NCBI GenBank assembly: GCA_009392295.1
Contig: VFGW01000017.1
Coordinates: forward strand, 145,872 to 209,871
Source of the DNA: SAR202 cluster bacterium
GTDB taxonomy: Bacteria; Chloroflexota; Dehalococcoidia; Lucifugimonadales; GCA-2719675
Reading direction: 5' to 3'
Length of the DNA: 64,000 nt
The notes beneath the pieces were generated by a model. That model did no database searches, was not told the origin of the DNA, and worked only from the letters and a program-made list of their open reading frames with translations. Shown in pieces: positions 45,193 through 54,161 of this stretch. The position numbers and the translations under genes were made by a program. Numbering within the stretch: the first letter of the stretch is position 1; every line of letters starts with the position of its first letter.

Positions 45193-47493
45193 TTATAACT
45201 TTCTATTGTTTTCATTAATTGTTTTAAGTACAGCTTGTGGATTCATAGGAAGAACTTCCATTCGAATTTTTGCTGCATCAGAAATTGCATTAGCTATAGC
45301 TGCAGGAGGAGCTACTATATTTACTTCTCCAACTCCTCTGACACCAAATGGATGCCCTTCATTAGGCACTTCAACAATCACTGTGTTAATCATTGGTAGG
45401 TCTAGTGACGTTGGCATTCTATAATCTAGTAAGGAATTATTTGACATTTTTGCGTTTCTATCCATGTAATATTCTTCGTTTAATGCCCAGCCTATACCTT
45501 GAACAGTACCACCTTGCATTTGTCCTTCAACATAACTTGGATGAATTGCTTTGCCACAATCTTGAACGCAAGTAACTTTAAGGATTTGAGTTTTACCAGT
45601 TTCAGTATCAAGTTCAATATCAACAATTAAGCCTGCGAAGGATTTACCTACACCTTTAGGATCTACAGTACCTTGCCCCATGATAGGCCCACCAGAACCA
45701 TTCATCTCTATTGCCAATTCTTTAAATGTCATGGACTTATTTTTCGATCCATTTGTATTTAAAACTCCATCATTCATTGAAACCAAATTAGAATCTACGT
45801 CCCAAATCAATGCTGCACGTTCGATCATTTTGTTTTTCAAATCTTTAGCTGCTTCATATGCAGCCCAACCTGTAGCAAAAGTAGTTCTGCTACCACCAGT
45901 TCCAAATGTGTAACCAATAGAATCAGTATCTACAACTGAAGGATGTACATCTTCAGCTTTAATTCCGAGTACTTCTGCAGCTTGCATTGAAATTGAGGTC
46001 CTTGACCCTCCTATATCAGGAGATCCTTCAGTAAGGTTTACTGTACCATCTTGATTTAATGCTAAATTGACTGATGATTGTAATCCTGCATTCATCCAAA
46101 ATCCTACAGCTACACCTCTTCCTCTTATTTTGTTTTGGGTTTTTGGTTTGCTTAAATCAGATTTGTAATGGGGATCGTTTTTCATTGCTTCAAGTACTTC
46201 AGTTAAACCAATATTATGAAATTTTGTTCCATCAGTTGCTCTTGTACCTTCATTTGATGCATTCATCAATCTGAATTCGATAGGGTCAATATTTAATTTA
46301 TGAGCTAATTCATCAATAATCGTTTCACTTGCAAATTCTGCATTTGTAGCACCTGGTGCACGATAAGCCGCAGTTTTTGTTTTATTTACAAGTACATCAT
46401 AGCCATCAACAGATTGATTAGGTATATTGTAAGGTGCAAAAACACAAGCAGCGGCAGCAGCTACAGGAGAACCAGGAAAAGCTCCAGCTTCATATTTTAA
46501 TACTGCTTCTGCAGCAACAAGTTTTCCTTCTTTTGTAGCACCAATTTTAACTCGAATATTAGATCCAGGCGTTGGTCCAGTTGCTTCAAGTTCTTCAGAA
46601 CGTGTCATAACGATTTTTACAGGACGGCCAGTTTTTTTAGAAAGAATAGCCGCAACTGGTTCTAAATAAGGTTCAAATTTCCCTCCAAATCCTCCGCCAA
46701 TTTCTAGAGGAGTAAGTTTTACAGCGCTCAAAGATACATTTAACACTTCAGCTGTAGCATCTCTAACATTGAAGGGACCTTGCGTTGTGTTCCATATGTG
46801 TATTCTGCCATCATCTCGCCAGTGTGCGACACAATTGTGAGGTTCAATGTATCCTTGATGTACAGTAGATGTGTTGAATTCTCTTTCTATAACTATGTCA
46901 GATTCATCAAATCCTTTATCGACGTCACCTAGTTTATCTTGTAAGTGTTCAGCAATATTTGTTTGAGAATTGAGTTTTTCACCCAACTCAGTTGTTCTTA
47001 AGTCCTCTTGTATTATTGGTGCATTTGCTTTCATAGCTTCAGGTGCAGTAATAACAGCATCAAGCACTTCATAAGATATTTTTATTGCTTTACAAGCTTC
47101 TTCAGCTATGTGTACATTGGTTGCAGCAACAGCTGCAATAGGTTGACCCTTGAATACAGCTTTTTCTGTTGCCATGATTCCTTCACGAAGATATTTTAAA
47201 TCAGTTGATAGTTCTCCTAAAGTAACCTTTCTGTCTTCACCGTCAGAATTTGCTGTCTCAGGCAGATCTTTTCCGGTGATGATTGCTTCTACACCATGAA
47301 TTTTTTCTGCACTAGACGTATCAATGCTTATTATTTTGGCATGTGCGTGTGGGCTTCGTAATATTTTCCCAGATAACATTCTAGGCATCGAGAAATCAGC
47401 CCCATATTGTGCTCTTCCGGTAACTTTATCAGTTCCATCGTGCCTAATAGGCCGAGTTCCTATTACTTTAAATTTGTTATTTTTTGTAGTCAT
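45193..47493 (-). CDS. Molybdenum hydroxylase large subunit, copy 2
   Basis: A 766-aa catalytic subunit clearly paralogous to the downstream copy: both share IGTRPIRHDG, YGADFS, GKILRSPHAHAKI, EIGGGFG and AYRAPGATN. The C-terminal GVRGVGEVNIVAPPAAIANAI carries the catalytic Glu. An insertion near residue 80 (after the first ITGKDLPE) makes it 30 aa longer. It starts in a TAATG overlap with the 2Fe-2S subunit stop. Either the two copies act on different substrates or they form a mixed complex with the same small subunits. Confidence 0.85.
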   Translation of the reverse strand: MTTKNNKFKVIGTRPIRHDGTDKVTGRAQYGADFSMPRMLSGKILRSPHAHAKIISIDTSSAEKIHGVEAIITGKDLPETANSDGEDRKVTLGELSTDLKYLREGIMATEKAVFKGQPIAAVAATNVHIAEEACKAIKISYEVLDAVITAPEAMKANAPIIQEDLRTTELGEKLNSQTNIAEHLQDKLGDVDKGFDESDIVIEREFNTSTVHQGYIEPHNCVAHWRDDGRIHIWNTTQGPFNVRDATAEVLNVSLSAVKLTPLEIGGGFGGKFEPYLEPVAAILSKKTGRPVKIVMTRSEELEATGPTPGSNIRVKIGATKEGKLVAAEAVLKYEAGAFPGSPVAAAAACVFAPYNIPNQSVDGYDVLVNKTKTAAYRAPGATNAEFASETIIDELAHKLNIDPIEFRLMNASNEGTRATDGTKFHNIGLTEVLEAMKNDPHYKSDLSKPKTQNKIRGRGVAVGFWMNAGLQSSVNLALNQDGTVNLTEGSPDIGGSRTSISMQAAEVLGIKAEDVHPSVVDTDSIGYTFGTGGSRTTFATGWAAYEAAKDLKNKMIERAALIWDVDSNLVSMNDGVLNTNGSKNKSMTFKELAIEMNGSGGPIMGQGTVDPKGVGKSFAGLIVDIELDTETGKTQILKVTCVQDCGKAIHPSYVEGQMQGGTVQGIGWALNEEYYMDRNAKMSNNSLLDYRMPTSLDLPMINTVIVEVPNEGHPFGVRGVGEVNIVAPPAAIANAISDAAKIRMEVLPMNPQAVLKTINENNRKL

Positions 47494-47972
47494 TAGTTAA
47501 CCCTCATTTTTTCGGCGGCATCCAAGACTGCTCTAACTATTTTGTCATAACCTGTACATCTACAAAGATTTCCTGCTAGCCAAAAGCGTACGTCTTTTTC
47601 AGTAGGGTTTGGATTTCTTTCTAAGAGAGCTTTACTGGCAACTATGAATCCAGGTGTACAAATTCCACACTGAAGAGCTGCATTTTCTAGGAAAGCTTTT
47701 TGTATTGGATGGAGTTCGTCTTTATATGCTACGCCTTCTATAGTGTTAACTTCTTTACCATCAACCTCAACACCAAAAACTAAGCATGAATCAACGATTC
47801 TGCCATCTAGATTTACTGTACATGCGCCACAATTACCATCATTGCAACCTTCTTTAGATCCGGTGAGACCCACGATGTCTCGCAGACATTCTAGAAGACT
47901 TTGCCTAGGCTCACATAAAAATTCAACCTCTTCGCTATTAATTGTAGTTTTAACGTGAATTTTTTTAGACAT
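47493..47972 (-). CDS. Molybdenum hydroxylase [2Fe-2S] small subunit
   Basis: Electron-transfer subunit of 159 aa (CoxS/XdhC-type small subunit). The plant-type ferredoxin cluster is bound by the cysteines of SKEGCNDGNCGACTVNLDG plus DSC. The second cluster uses CGICTPGF and LCRCTGYDKIV. It sits between the FAD subunit (6 bases upstream) and large-subunit copy 2 (1-base overlap), the M-S-L order usual for this family. Confidence 0.95.
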   Translation of the reverse strand: MSKKIHVKTTINSEEVEFLCEPRQSLLECLRDIVGLTGSKEGCNDGNCGACTVNLDGRIVDSCLVFGVEVDGKEVNTIEGVAYKDELHPIQKAFLENAALQCGICTPGFIVASKALLERNPNPTEKDVRFWLAGNLCRCTGYDKIVRAVLDAAEKMRVN

Positions 47973-47978
47973 ATTGAT

Positions 47979-48854
47979 TTAATTACCTCTTGCTCTTTCT
48001 GTAGCAATTTTTAATGTTCTTCTAGTTAAAACATCACACAGATGTTTTCTAAATTCGATAGTACCTCTCATATCCGTAATAGGAGTAGCTGCATTTTTCG
48101 CAGCTTCACCAGCTATTTTTAGAGTGTCTTCGTCTTCGATTGATTTGCCAATTATTTTTTCTGCATCGGAAACTAAAATTGGTGTAGGCCCCACCGATGC
48201 TAAAGCAACTTTAACAGATTTAACAATATCACCATCTAGAGAAATTGAAGTTCCTACTCCCACAACCGCTATATCCATCTCGTTTCTAGGTATGAATCTA
48301 AGATATGAGCTACCAGAGCCTTTACTTGGAGCTGGTATGTGAATAGATATCAATATTTCTCCATTTTCAAGGACTGATTTACCGGGTCCGGTACAAAAAT
48401 CTTCTACTTTTAAGTCTCTAGAGCCATTTGGACCATCAACTTTGCAAGTTGCATTAAGTGCTATAAGTGTTGGGATAGTATCCCCACTAGGTGCAGAATT
48501 ACAAAGGTTTCCTCCTACAGATGCCCTGCCTTGGATTTGAATACCTCCAACTAGAGAAGTTGAATCTTGCAATGCAGGATATGATGCTGTAATTGATTCA
48601 TTGTTATATATTTTATACATAGGAACAGCAGATCCTAATGTTAAACCTTTTGAATCTAGATTTATTTCATTTAATTCAGGAATATTTTTGATATCTACCA
48701 CGACGTCGGGATTGCCAATTCTTTCAGGGGCGGCTCTGAGCTGTACTATTAAATCTGTACCGCCTGCCATAGCTCTAGCAACAGTATTTTTATTAGAAAG
48801 CAGTGCAACAGCTTCTTTAATTGAATTCGGGCTTGCATAATCTATCCATTTCAA
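47979..48854 (-). CDS. Molybdenum hydroxylase FAD-binding medium subunit
   Basis: CoxM-type FAD subunit of 291 aa, first gene of the operon. FAD motifs are AGGTDLIVQLR near residue 30 and the segment GGIQIQGRASVGGNLCNSAPSGDT. It passes electrons from the Fe-S clusters to an acceptor. The divergent gap of 262 bases upstream, facing the JAMM peptidase gene, should hold the operon promoter, but I cannot point to a convincing one. Confidence 0.9.
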   Translation of the reverse strand: MKWIDYASPNSIKEAVALLSNKNTVARAMAGGTDLIVQLRAAPERIGNPDVVVDIKNIPELNEINLDSKGLTLGSAVPMYKIYNNESITASYPALQDSTSLVGGIQIQGRASVGGNLCNSAPSGDTIPTLIALNATCKVDGPNGSRDLKVEDFCTGPGKSVLENGEILISIHIPAPSKGSGSSYLRFIPRNEMDIAVVGVGTSISLDGDIVKSVKVALASVGPTPILVSDAEKIIGKSIEDEDTLKIAGEAAKNAATPITDMRGTIEFRKHLCDVLTRRTLKIATERARGN

Positions 48855-49116
48855 TGGCCCACTCCTTAATCTTTATGGTTATCCAACATCGGTTTAGATG
48901 ATATTGATTGTTTAATAAAATTAAATGCATTAAGTTACTAATACATTTTATTGATTTAGTTAACGTTCAAAGTATATATTAAAATATAAATTTTTCAATA
49001 TACAAATCGTTGATTATAAATGGTTTTTGTTTTTGAAATCAGTTTGGGTTTTTGATTTGTATTGGACTCTATTTTTATAGTATGTTTTATTAAGATGTTT
49101 AATATAGGTAGTTGCG

Positions 49117-49521
49117 ATGAAAATTAATAAAAAAGAATTAATGTTAATACAGGAACATGCAAAATTTGAAAATCCAAATGAATGTTGTGGGATTTTGGGC
49201 GGAAAGGATAATCATATTACGGATGTTTATCAAATTGATAATGTAGTTGCTAGCCCAACTAGATATTTAATGGATCCTGAACAACAATTGAAAGCTACGA
49301 AAGACTTGGAAGACAGAGGGTTGGAGATAATAGGATTTTATCATTCTCATACTAATTCAGAAGCTTATCCCTCAAGTACTGATGTTAGGTTAGCAATTCA
49401 AAGTGGCTGGTTAGACATTTTATATATTTTAATTTCAGTGAAATATTCAGAAGTTAAAGCATTTAAAATTGAATCTACTGGAGAGATTATAGAGGAAGAT
49501 GTGGTAATCTGTGAGGATTAA
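49117..49521 (+). CDS. JAMM/M67-family metallopeptidase
   Basis: Zinc metallopeptidase of 134 aa with the full JAMM motif: E22 (NPNECCG), then H76-S-H78, S86 and D89 in FYHSHTNSEAYPSSTD. Bacterial stand-alone JAMM proteins process ubiquitin-like sulfur carriers; for example Mec+, QbsD and HcyD cleave at or after the Gly-Gly. It is divergent from the molybdenum hydroxylase operon that encodes a MoaD/ThiS-like protein with a blocked tail, which makes that protein a candidate substrate. lysA follows 32 bases downstream. Confidence 0.85.
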   Translation: MKINKKELMLIQEHAKFENPNECCGILGGKDNHITDVYQIDNVVASPTRYLMDPEQQLKATKDLEDRGLEIIGFYHSHTNSEAYPSSTDVRLAIQSGWLDILYILISVKYSEVKAFKIESTGEIIEEDVVICED

Positions 49522-49553
49522 ATTACTAATAACAGTTTAGGAGAAATATATAT

Positions 49554-50864
49554 ATGGTTTTTGAGAATTCTATATTCCCAATAACATCAGAGGTAAATTC
49601 AGTTGACCATTTGGTTTTAGGCGGATGTGATGTTACAGATTTGATGGAAGAATTTGGATCTCCCCTTTATGTTTACGATGAAGTAACTTTGAGAAGTATG
49701 TGTAAAGAGTTTGTTTCAGAATTTTCCAATTTGTATTCTGAGTCTAGTGTGTTGTATGCTGCTAAAGCGTTTCTTAATCCTGCAATAGCAAATATTGTAA
49801 GAGAGGAAGGCTTGGGTATGGATGTTGTTTCTGGAGGAGAGTTAGCTGTTGCAATTAATTCAGGGTTTCCCGCAGATTCAATATATTTTCATGGTAACAA
49901 CAAAACAAGAGACGAGCTTGAATACGCTATTCAAGAAGGTGTTTCTAGGATAGTAATTGATAGTTTTCATGAGATAGATTTGTTAGAAGATATTTTGGCT
50001 TCAAAGAATTCATTTCAAGATGTAATGATCAGGATATCACCTAATGTTGATCCTCATACTCATATAGCTACGACCACGGGGATTTTAGATAGTAAGTTTG
50101 GTTTTGCTATTGAGACGGGAGATGCTGCTAGAGCTATTCGTCAGTTACTAAAATCTCAAAGATTAGATTTAGTTGGAATTCATTTTCATCTTGGATCTCC
50201 AATTTTTGAATTAGAACCATATGAATCAGGGGTCAGGACTATTTTAAAATTCTTACAGCCTTTTATAAAAGAAGGTTTGAATCTTAGAGAATTTAGCCCT
50301 GGAGGAGGATTTGCTATTGGTTATCTTAGTCATAAATTGCCACCTTCAATTAAATCTTATGCGCAAGTCATTGTAGAATCAACCAAGAAATATTTATCTG
50401 AATTAGGATTTCATTCTCCAAAATTAATTGTTGAACCAGGTAGGTCAATAGTAGGTAGAGCTGGTGTTGCTCTTTATACGGTTGGGGCAATCAAGGATAT
50501 TCCTGGCGTTAGAAAATATGTTTCGTTAGATGGAGGTATGGGAGATAATATCAGGCCTGCTTTATATGATGCAGAATATGAAGCTGTAATTGCTAATAAA
50601 ACTTCTTTGGAAAATGAAGAAGTTGTGACTTTGGCTGGTAAATATTGTGAATCTGGAGATATATTGATCAGAGATATAAAGTTGCCTAAACTAGTTTCAG
50701 GAGATATAGTTGCGATTCCTGCTTCAGGTGCATATGCACCATCTATGGCAAGTAATTATAATTTGAATCCACGCCCCCCAATTGCTTTAGTAAATGAAGG
50801 TTCTGCTAAACTGATTCGTGAAAGAGAAACATATCAAGATATGATTAAAACGGACAAAATGTAA
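49554..50864 (+). CDS. lysA: Diaminopimelate decarboxylase
   Basis: PLP-dependent last step of lysine synthesis. The cofactor lysine is K71 in YAAKAFLNP. HFHLGSPIFELEPYESG, SPGGGFAIGY, VEPGRSIVG and the C-terminal KYCESGDILIRD are family marks. Length 436 aa is normal. ATG at 49554 follows TTAGGAGAAA. It lies between the JAMM peptidase and holB on the plus strand and joins lysC in the same pathway. Confidence 0.95.
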   Translation: MVFENSIFPITSEVNSVDHLVLGGCDVTDLMEEFGSPLYVYDEVTLRSMCKEFVSEFSNLYSESSVLYAAKAFLNPAIANIVREEGLGMDVVSGGELAVAINSGFPADSIYFHGNNKTRDELEYAIQEGVSRIVIDSFHEIDLLEDILASKNSFQDVMIRISPNVDPHTHIATTTGILDSKFGFAIETGDAARAIRQLLKSQRLDLVGIHFHLGSPIFELEPYESGVRTILKFLQPFIKEGLNLREFSPGGGFAIGYLSHKLPPSIKSYAQVIVESTKKYLSELGFHSPKLIVEPGRSIVGRAGVALYTVGAIKDIPGVRKYVSLDGGMGDNIRPALYDAEYEAVIANKTSLENEEVVTLAGKYCESGDILIRDIKLPKLVSGDIVAIPASGAYAPSMASNYNLNPRPPIALVNEGSAKLIRERETYQDMIKTDKM

Positions 50865-50892
50865 ATATTGCTCTTTCAAAGGAAATTAAAAT

Positions 50893-51903
50893 ATGTGGAA
50901 GACTGTAAATCATGATTTGATTACTGAAAACTTGGTTAACAGTTTCCATTCTGGTAATATTGGTCACTCATATTTGATAACTGGCGAGACTAGTGTTGGC
51001 AAAACTACTTTGGCTTTTGATATGGCAAGATTGTTTAATTGCGAATCAACAGAAAAGCCATGTGGTAATTGTTCTCAATGTATAAGAATAGAAAGATGCA
51101 TTCACTCGGATATTAGGCACATCATTCCAAATTCTAGTACAGATTTTATAGGAATCAATCAGGTTAAAGAATTGAAAACTGAAGTTTTCCTTAAGCCTTA
51201 TGAAGGTAAAAATCGAGTTGTGATTATTGAGCAAATTGACAGATTGACCAAAGAAGCATCTAATTCTTTATTAAAAATCCTTGAAGAACCTCCGGATAAT
51301 GTGATTTTCATTTTATTAACTAACAAATTTAAATCTGTTTTATCAACTATTGTTTCAAGATGCAGAATATTAAGATTGAAACCTACTAGTATTAGTTATG
51401 TGACCCTTTTTCTTGCAAATAATTTTGATTTAAATGAAGAAATGATTCAAGAGATTTCATCTATGTCTGAAGGTCGAATTGGTTGGGCAATTAATGCTGC
51501 TAATAATTTTCAAATTGTGGAGAATTTGAAATTAGAAATAAATAATATAAATTACATAATTAATTCAAGTATTGATGAAAAATTCAAATATGTGGACAGT
51601 TTAGTTTCTGAATATAGTAGTGACAGGAATTCTCTTCCTGTTAAATTGCAATTATGGATAGATTTTTTAAGAGATTTGATTTTTTATAAATCAGGATTTT
51701 ATACAAGATTAAAATTTTCAACAATGAAGAAATCATATGATGGAATTAGCAGTCAAATTTCATACTCGAAAATTGTTGAATTGATAGGAAATTTAGATTC
51801 AATCAATCAGTATTTTGATAACAATGTTAATCCTAAATTACTTTTAGAAAGATTTGTTTTAGATTTGCCGGAACTTAAAGCCAATTATAATGATGTTTAT
51901 TAG
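50893..51903 (+). CDS. holB: DNA polymerase III delta' subunit
   Basis: Clamp-loader AAA+ subunit of 336 aa. Walker A is GETSVGKT (31-38). A zinc-binding module (CGNCSQC at 57-63 with flanking cysteines) follows. EQIDRLTKEASNSLLKILEEPP is the family segment and VSRCRILRLKP contains sensor 1. It lies 28 bases after lysA; tmk, often beside holB, is not here. Its stop is 5 bases from the convergent nnr stop. Confidence 0.9.
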   Translation: MWKTVNHDLITENLVNSFHSGNIGHSYLITGETSVGKTTLAFDMARLFNCESTEKPCGNCSQCIRIERCIHSDIRHIIPNSSTDFIGINQVKELKTEVFLKPYEGKNRVVIIEQIDRLTKEASNSLLKILEEPPDNVIFILLTNKFKSVLSTIVSRCRILRLKPTSISYVTLFLANNFDLNEEMIQEISSMSEGRIGWAINAANNFQIVENLKLEINNINYIINSSIDEKFKYVDSLVSEYSSDRNSLPVKLQLWIDFLRDLIFYKSGFYTRLKFSTMKKSYDGISSQISYSKIVELIGNLDSINQYFDNNVNPKLLLERFVLDLPELKANYNDVY

Positions 51904-51908
51904 CAAAT

Positions 51909-53501
51909 TTATAAATCGTTTAATTTAATGAAATGTTTTGGTGGTATCGGTTCATGAATTTCTTTGAAAGTTTCGTGGAAATAGTGTAGTAAATCAGTTG
52001 CTATCATTGTTTGCTGAGTTAGTTTTTTTGAGGTTATCATTCCTGTTTTTCCATGTAAATATGTTGCTAGTTTCGCAGATTGAAATATTGGGATTTTTTG
52101 GGCCATTAAACCTGCTAATATTCCAGATAATACATCCCCGGTTCCTGCTTTTGCAAGTCCGGAATTTACGTGAGGACTTATAGCGATTTGATTTTTTTCG
52201 GGAGATGAAATTACTGAGAATGCACCTTTCAATAAGATTAGGATTCCCCATTTATCTGACAATTTTTTTGTTATTTCAAATTTTTGAGAATTAATTTTTT
52301 GAATTGGGTATTTAGATAATCTAGACATTTCTCCAATATGAGGCGTTACTATTGTAGGGCTTTTGAAATTTTGCCACCATTTAGATTTTAATGTTGATAA
52401 AAAATTTAATCCATCGGCATCAATTATTGTTGGAGGAAGTTTTTCACCATGAAATAAAATTTCATTCAGCATTGCTTGCGTTTCATTTTCTTGTCCCAAT
52501 CCACATCCTATTAAAAATGAGTCATAAGTAGGCATGATATTTAGGATTTCTTCGGCAGCTTGCTTGGAATGAACTCCAGATGAAGATTCAGAAAGAGGTA
52601 TTAATGTGGATTCAATTGAGTTAATAGAAATTGAGTTGATTATACTTTTGGGGGCACAAATTGTTACTAGTCCAGCTCCAGATCTATATGCGGCATTTGC
52701 AGCTAAAGATGCAGCTCCTAAATATTTTTTTGATCCAGCAAGAATTAAGACTTTCCCAAAATTTCCCTTGTGTCCAAAATTGGATCTTTTTGGTAAATTG
52801 TTTCTAACCCAATCTTTAGTAATAAATTCAGTTGGAATGTATTGGTTTTTAGAGAGATTTTTTGGTATGCCAATATCTGTTAGGTATATTTCTCCTGAGG
52901 CTTTGAGTCCTTGAGAAAATAATGTGCCAATTTTTGGAAGTCCAAAACTTACAGTGAAATCTGAATCGATGGAGGATTGATCAACTGAACCTGTGTTCGG
53001 ATTCAATCCTGAAGGGAAATCTGCAGAGAAAATGATCGGGGTTTTATCTGTTGTTGAATTTAATTTTTTGATTTGATCAAGGATAGATTTCATAAACCCA
53101 GATATTGGCCTGTTTGTTCCTGTACCTATGAGTGCATCAACAATTATATCTGCTGTTGATATGAATTGTTTTAATATTTCAGTGTTTTCGGTTTTTTTAG
53201 GGTTGAAATATTGAATTTTCGAATTTTTTTTTGTGATATTGAATTTGTTTTCGGATGAAAAGATTATTTTGCATTTTGCACCCCAAGATAATAAATGTTT
53301 AGATGCTTCTAATCCGTCTTCTCCATTTTTTCCTGATCCAATTAAAAAAATTATGTTTGAGTTTTTTACATTTTTTATGTTTTCTTTAATGATTTCAGCT
53401 AATATCAGACCTGCTTTATGAATTAAATCTGTTTGTTTTATTCCGTTATTAATAGCGGAATTTTCAATTTTTTTCATTTGGCTAGAAGTGACAATTTTCA
53501 T
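51909..53501 (-). CDS. nnr: Bifunctional NAD(P)H-hydrate epimerase / ADP-dependent dehydratase
   Basis: Repairs hydrated NAD(P)H. The N-terminal YjeF epimerase domain (about 1-210) has SSQMKKIENSAI, GSGKNGEDGLEASKHL and SADFPSGLNPNTG. The C-terminal dehydratase domain has HKGNFGKVLILAGSKKYLGAASLAA, DADGLN, TPHIGEMSRLS and NSGLAKAGTGDVLSGILAGL. Length 530 aa is usual for the fused protein. acpS lies 12 bases upstream on the same strand, a frequent pairing. Confidence 0.95.
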   Translation of the reverse strand: MKIVTSSQMKKIENSAINNGIKQTDLIHKAGLILAEIIKENIKNVKNSNIIFLIGSGKNGEDGLEASKHLLSWGAKCKIIFSSENKFNITKKNSKIQYFNPKKTENTEILKQFISTADIIVDALIGTGTNRPISGFMKSILDQIKKLNSTTDKTPIIFSADFPSGLNPNTGSVDQSSIDSDFTVSFGLPKIGTLFSQGLKASGEIYLTDIGIPKNLSKNQYIPTEFITKDWVRNNLPKRSNFGHKGNFGKVLILAGSKKYLGAASLAANAAYRSGAGLVTICAPKSIINSISINSIESTLIPLSESSSGVHSKQAAEEILNIMPTYDSFLIGCGLGQENETQAMLNEILFHGEKLPPTIIDADGLNFLSTLKSKWWQNFKSPTIVTPHIGEMSRLSKYPIQKINSQKFEITKKLSDKWGILILLKGAFSVISSPEKNQIAISPHVNSGLAKAGTGDVLSGILAGLMAQKIPIFQSAKLATYLHGKTGMITSKKLTQQTMIATDLLHYFHETFKEIHEPIPPKHFIKLNDL

Positions 53502-53513
53502 TTTGTTTTCAGA

Positions 53514-53885
53514 TTAAATAGAAGTTTTTTCAGCTATAGCAAAAGCTATAGCAAATTCTTTAGAATGTGAGATTGAAATTGATATATTTTTAATTCCAAG
53601 CTTTTGGGATTTTTCTAAAGCTCTATTATGTAATTTAACTGAAGGTTTTTCACCAGGTTTTCGTATAGTTTCAATATCTTTCCATCCTACACCTTTAATG
53701 CCGGTTCCAAGAGTTTTCATTACAGCTTCTTTTACTGCAAATCTAGCAGCTAGACGATGGGGTTTGTTTTTGCAAAAATCTAATTCGTTTTTAGTGTAAA
53801 TTCTCGTTAAAAATTTGTCTGGGAATTTTTCAAGGACTGATTTAATTCTATTGATTTCTATTATATCAATTCCATTAACAATCAA
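53514..53885 (-). CDS. acpS: Holo-[acyl-carrier-protein] synthase
   Basis: Transfers phosphopantetheine from CoA to acyl carrier protein, using the CoA made via coaD. The metal-binding residues are D7 (GIDIIEI) and E53 (RFAVKEAVMKTLGTG). The C-terminal SISISHSKEFAIAFA is also typical. Length 123 aa is normal. It heads a two-gene operon with nnr. Confidence 0.95.
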   Translation of the reverse strand: MIVNGIDIIEINRIKSVLEKFPDKFLTRIYTKNELDFCKNKPHRLAARFAVKEAVMKTLGTGIKGVGWKDIETIRKPGEKPSVKLHNRALEKSQKLGIKNISISISHSKEFAIAFAIAEKTSI

Positions 53886-54161
53886 ATTTTGATGCTCCGT
53901 ATTTGGGAAATATATAGGTTTGGTTTTTGTAAATATATTATCTTATAACGAGGTAGATATTTCAAAGTATTAGGAATTCAATAAAAAAAATTAACTAATA
54001 GTATAATACGTCTATGTCGTTCTATGTTGATTTATAAAAATATTGGACTGAATGTTTTTTAAGTTTGATTATGAAAATATTAGCTATGTTTCTAGAAAAA
54101 CTTAAGTACAGAAGTGTGAGAGAGCTTTAGTAGAATAATTTTTAAAAAGTTTGGAATTTTA

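Noticed and set aside
42952-48854. Aerobic CO dehydrogenase (coxMSL)
   Set aside because: Gene order fits, but the large-subunit loop is AYRAPG, not AYxCSFR, and no coxD-type maturation genes are present.
53886-54161. Non-coding RNA in the acpS-folD divergent gap
   Set aside because: No strong stem structure or conserved RNA motif is seen; a TATAAT at 54002-54007 lacks a clear -35 partner.
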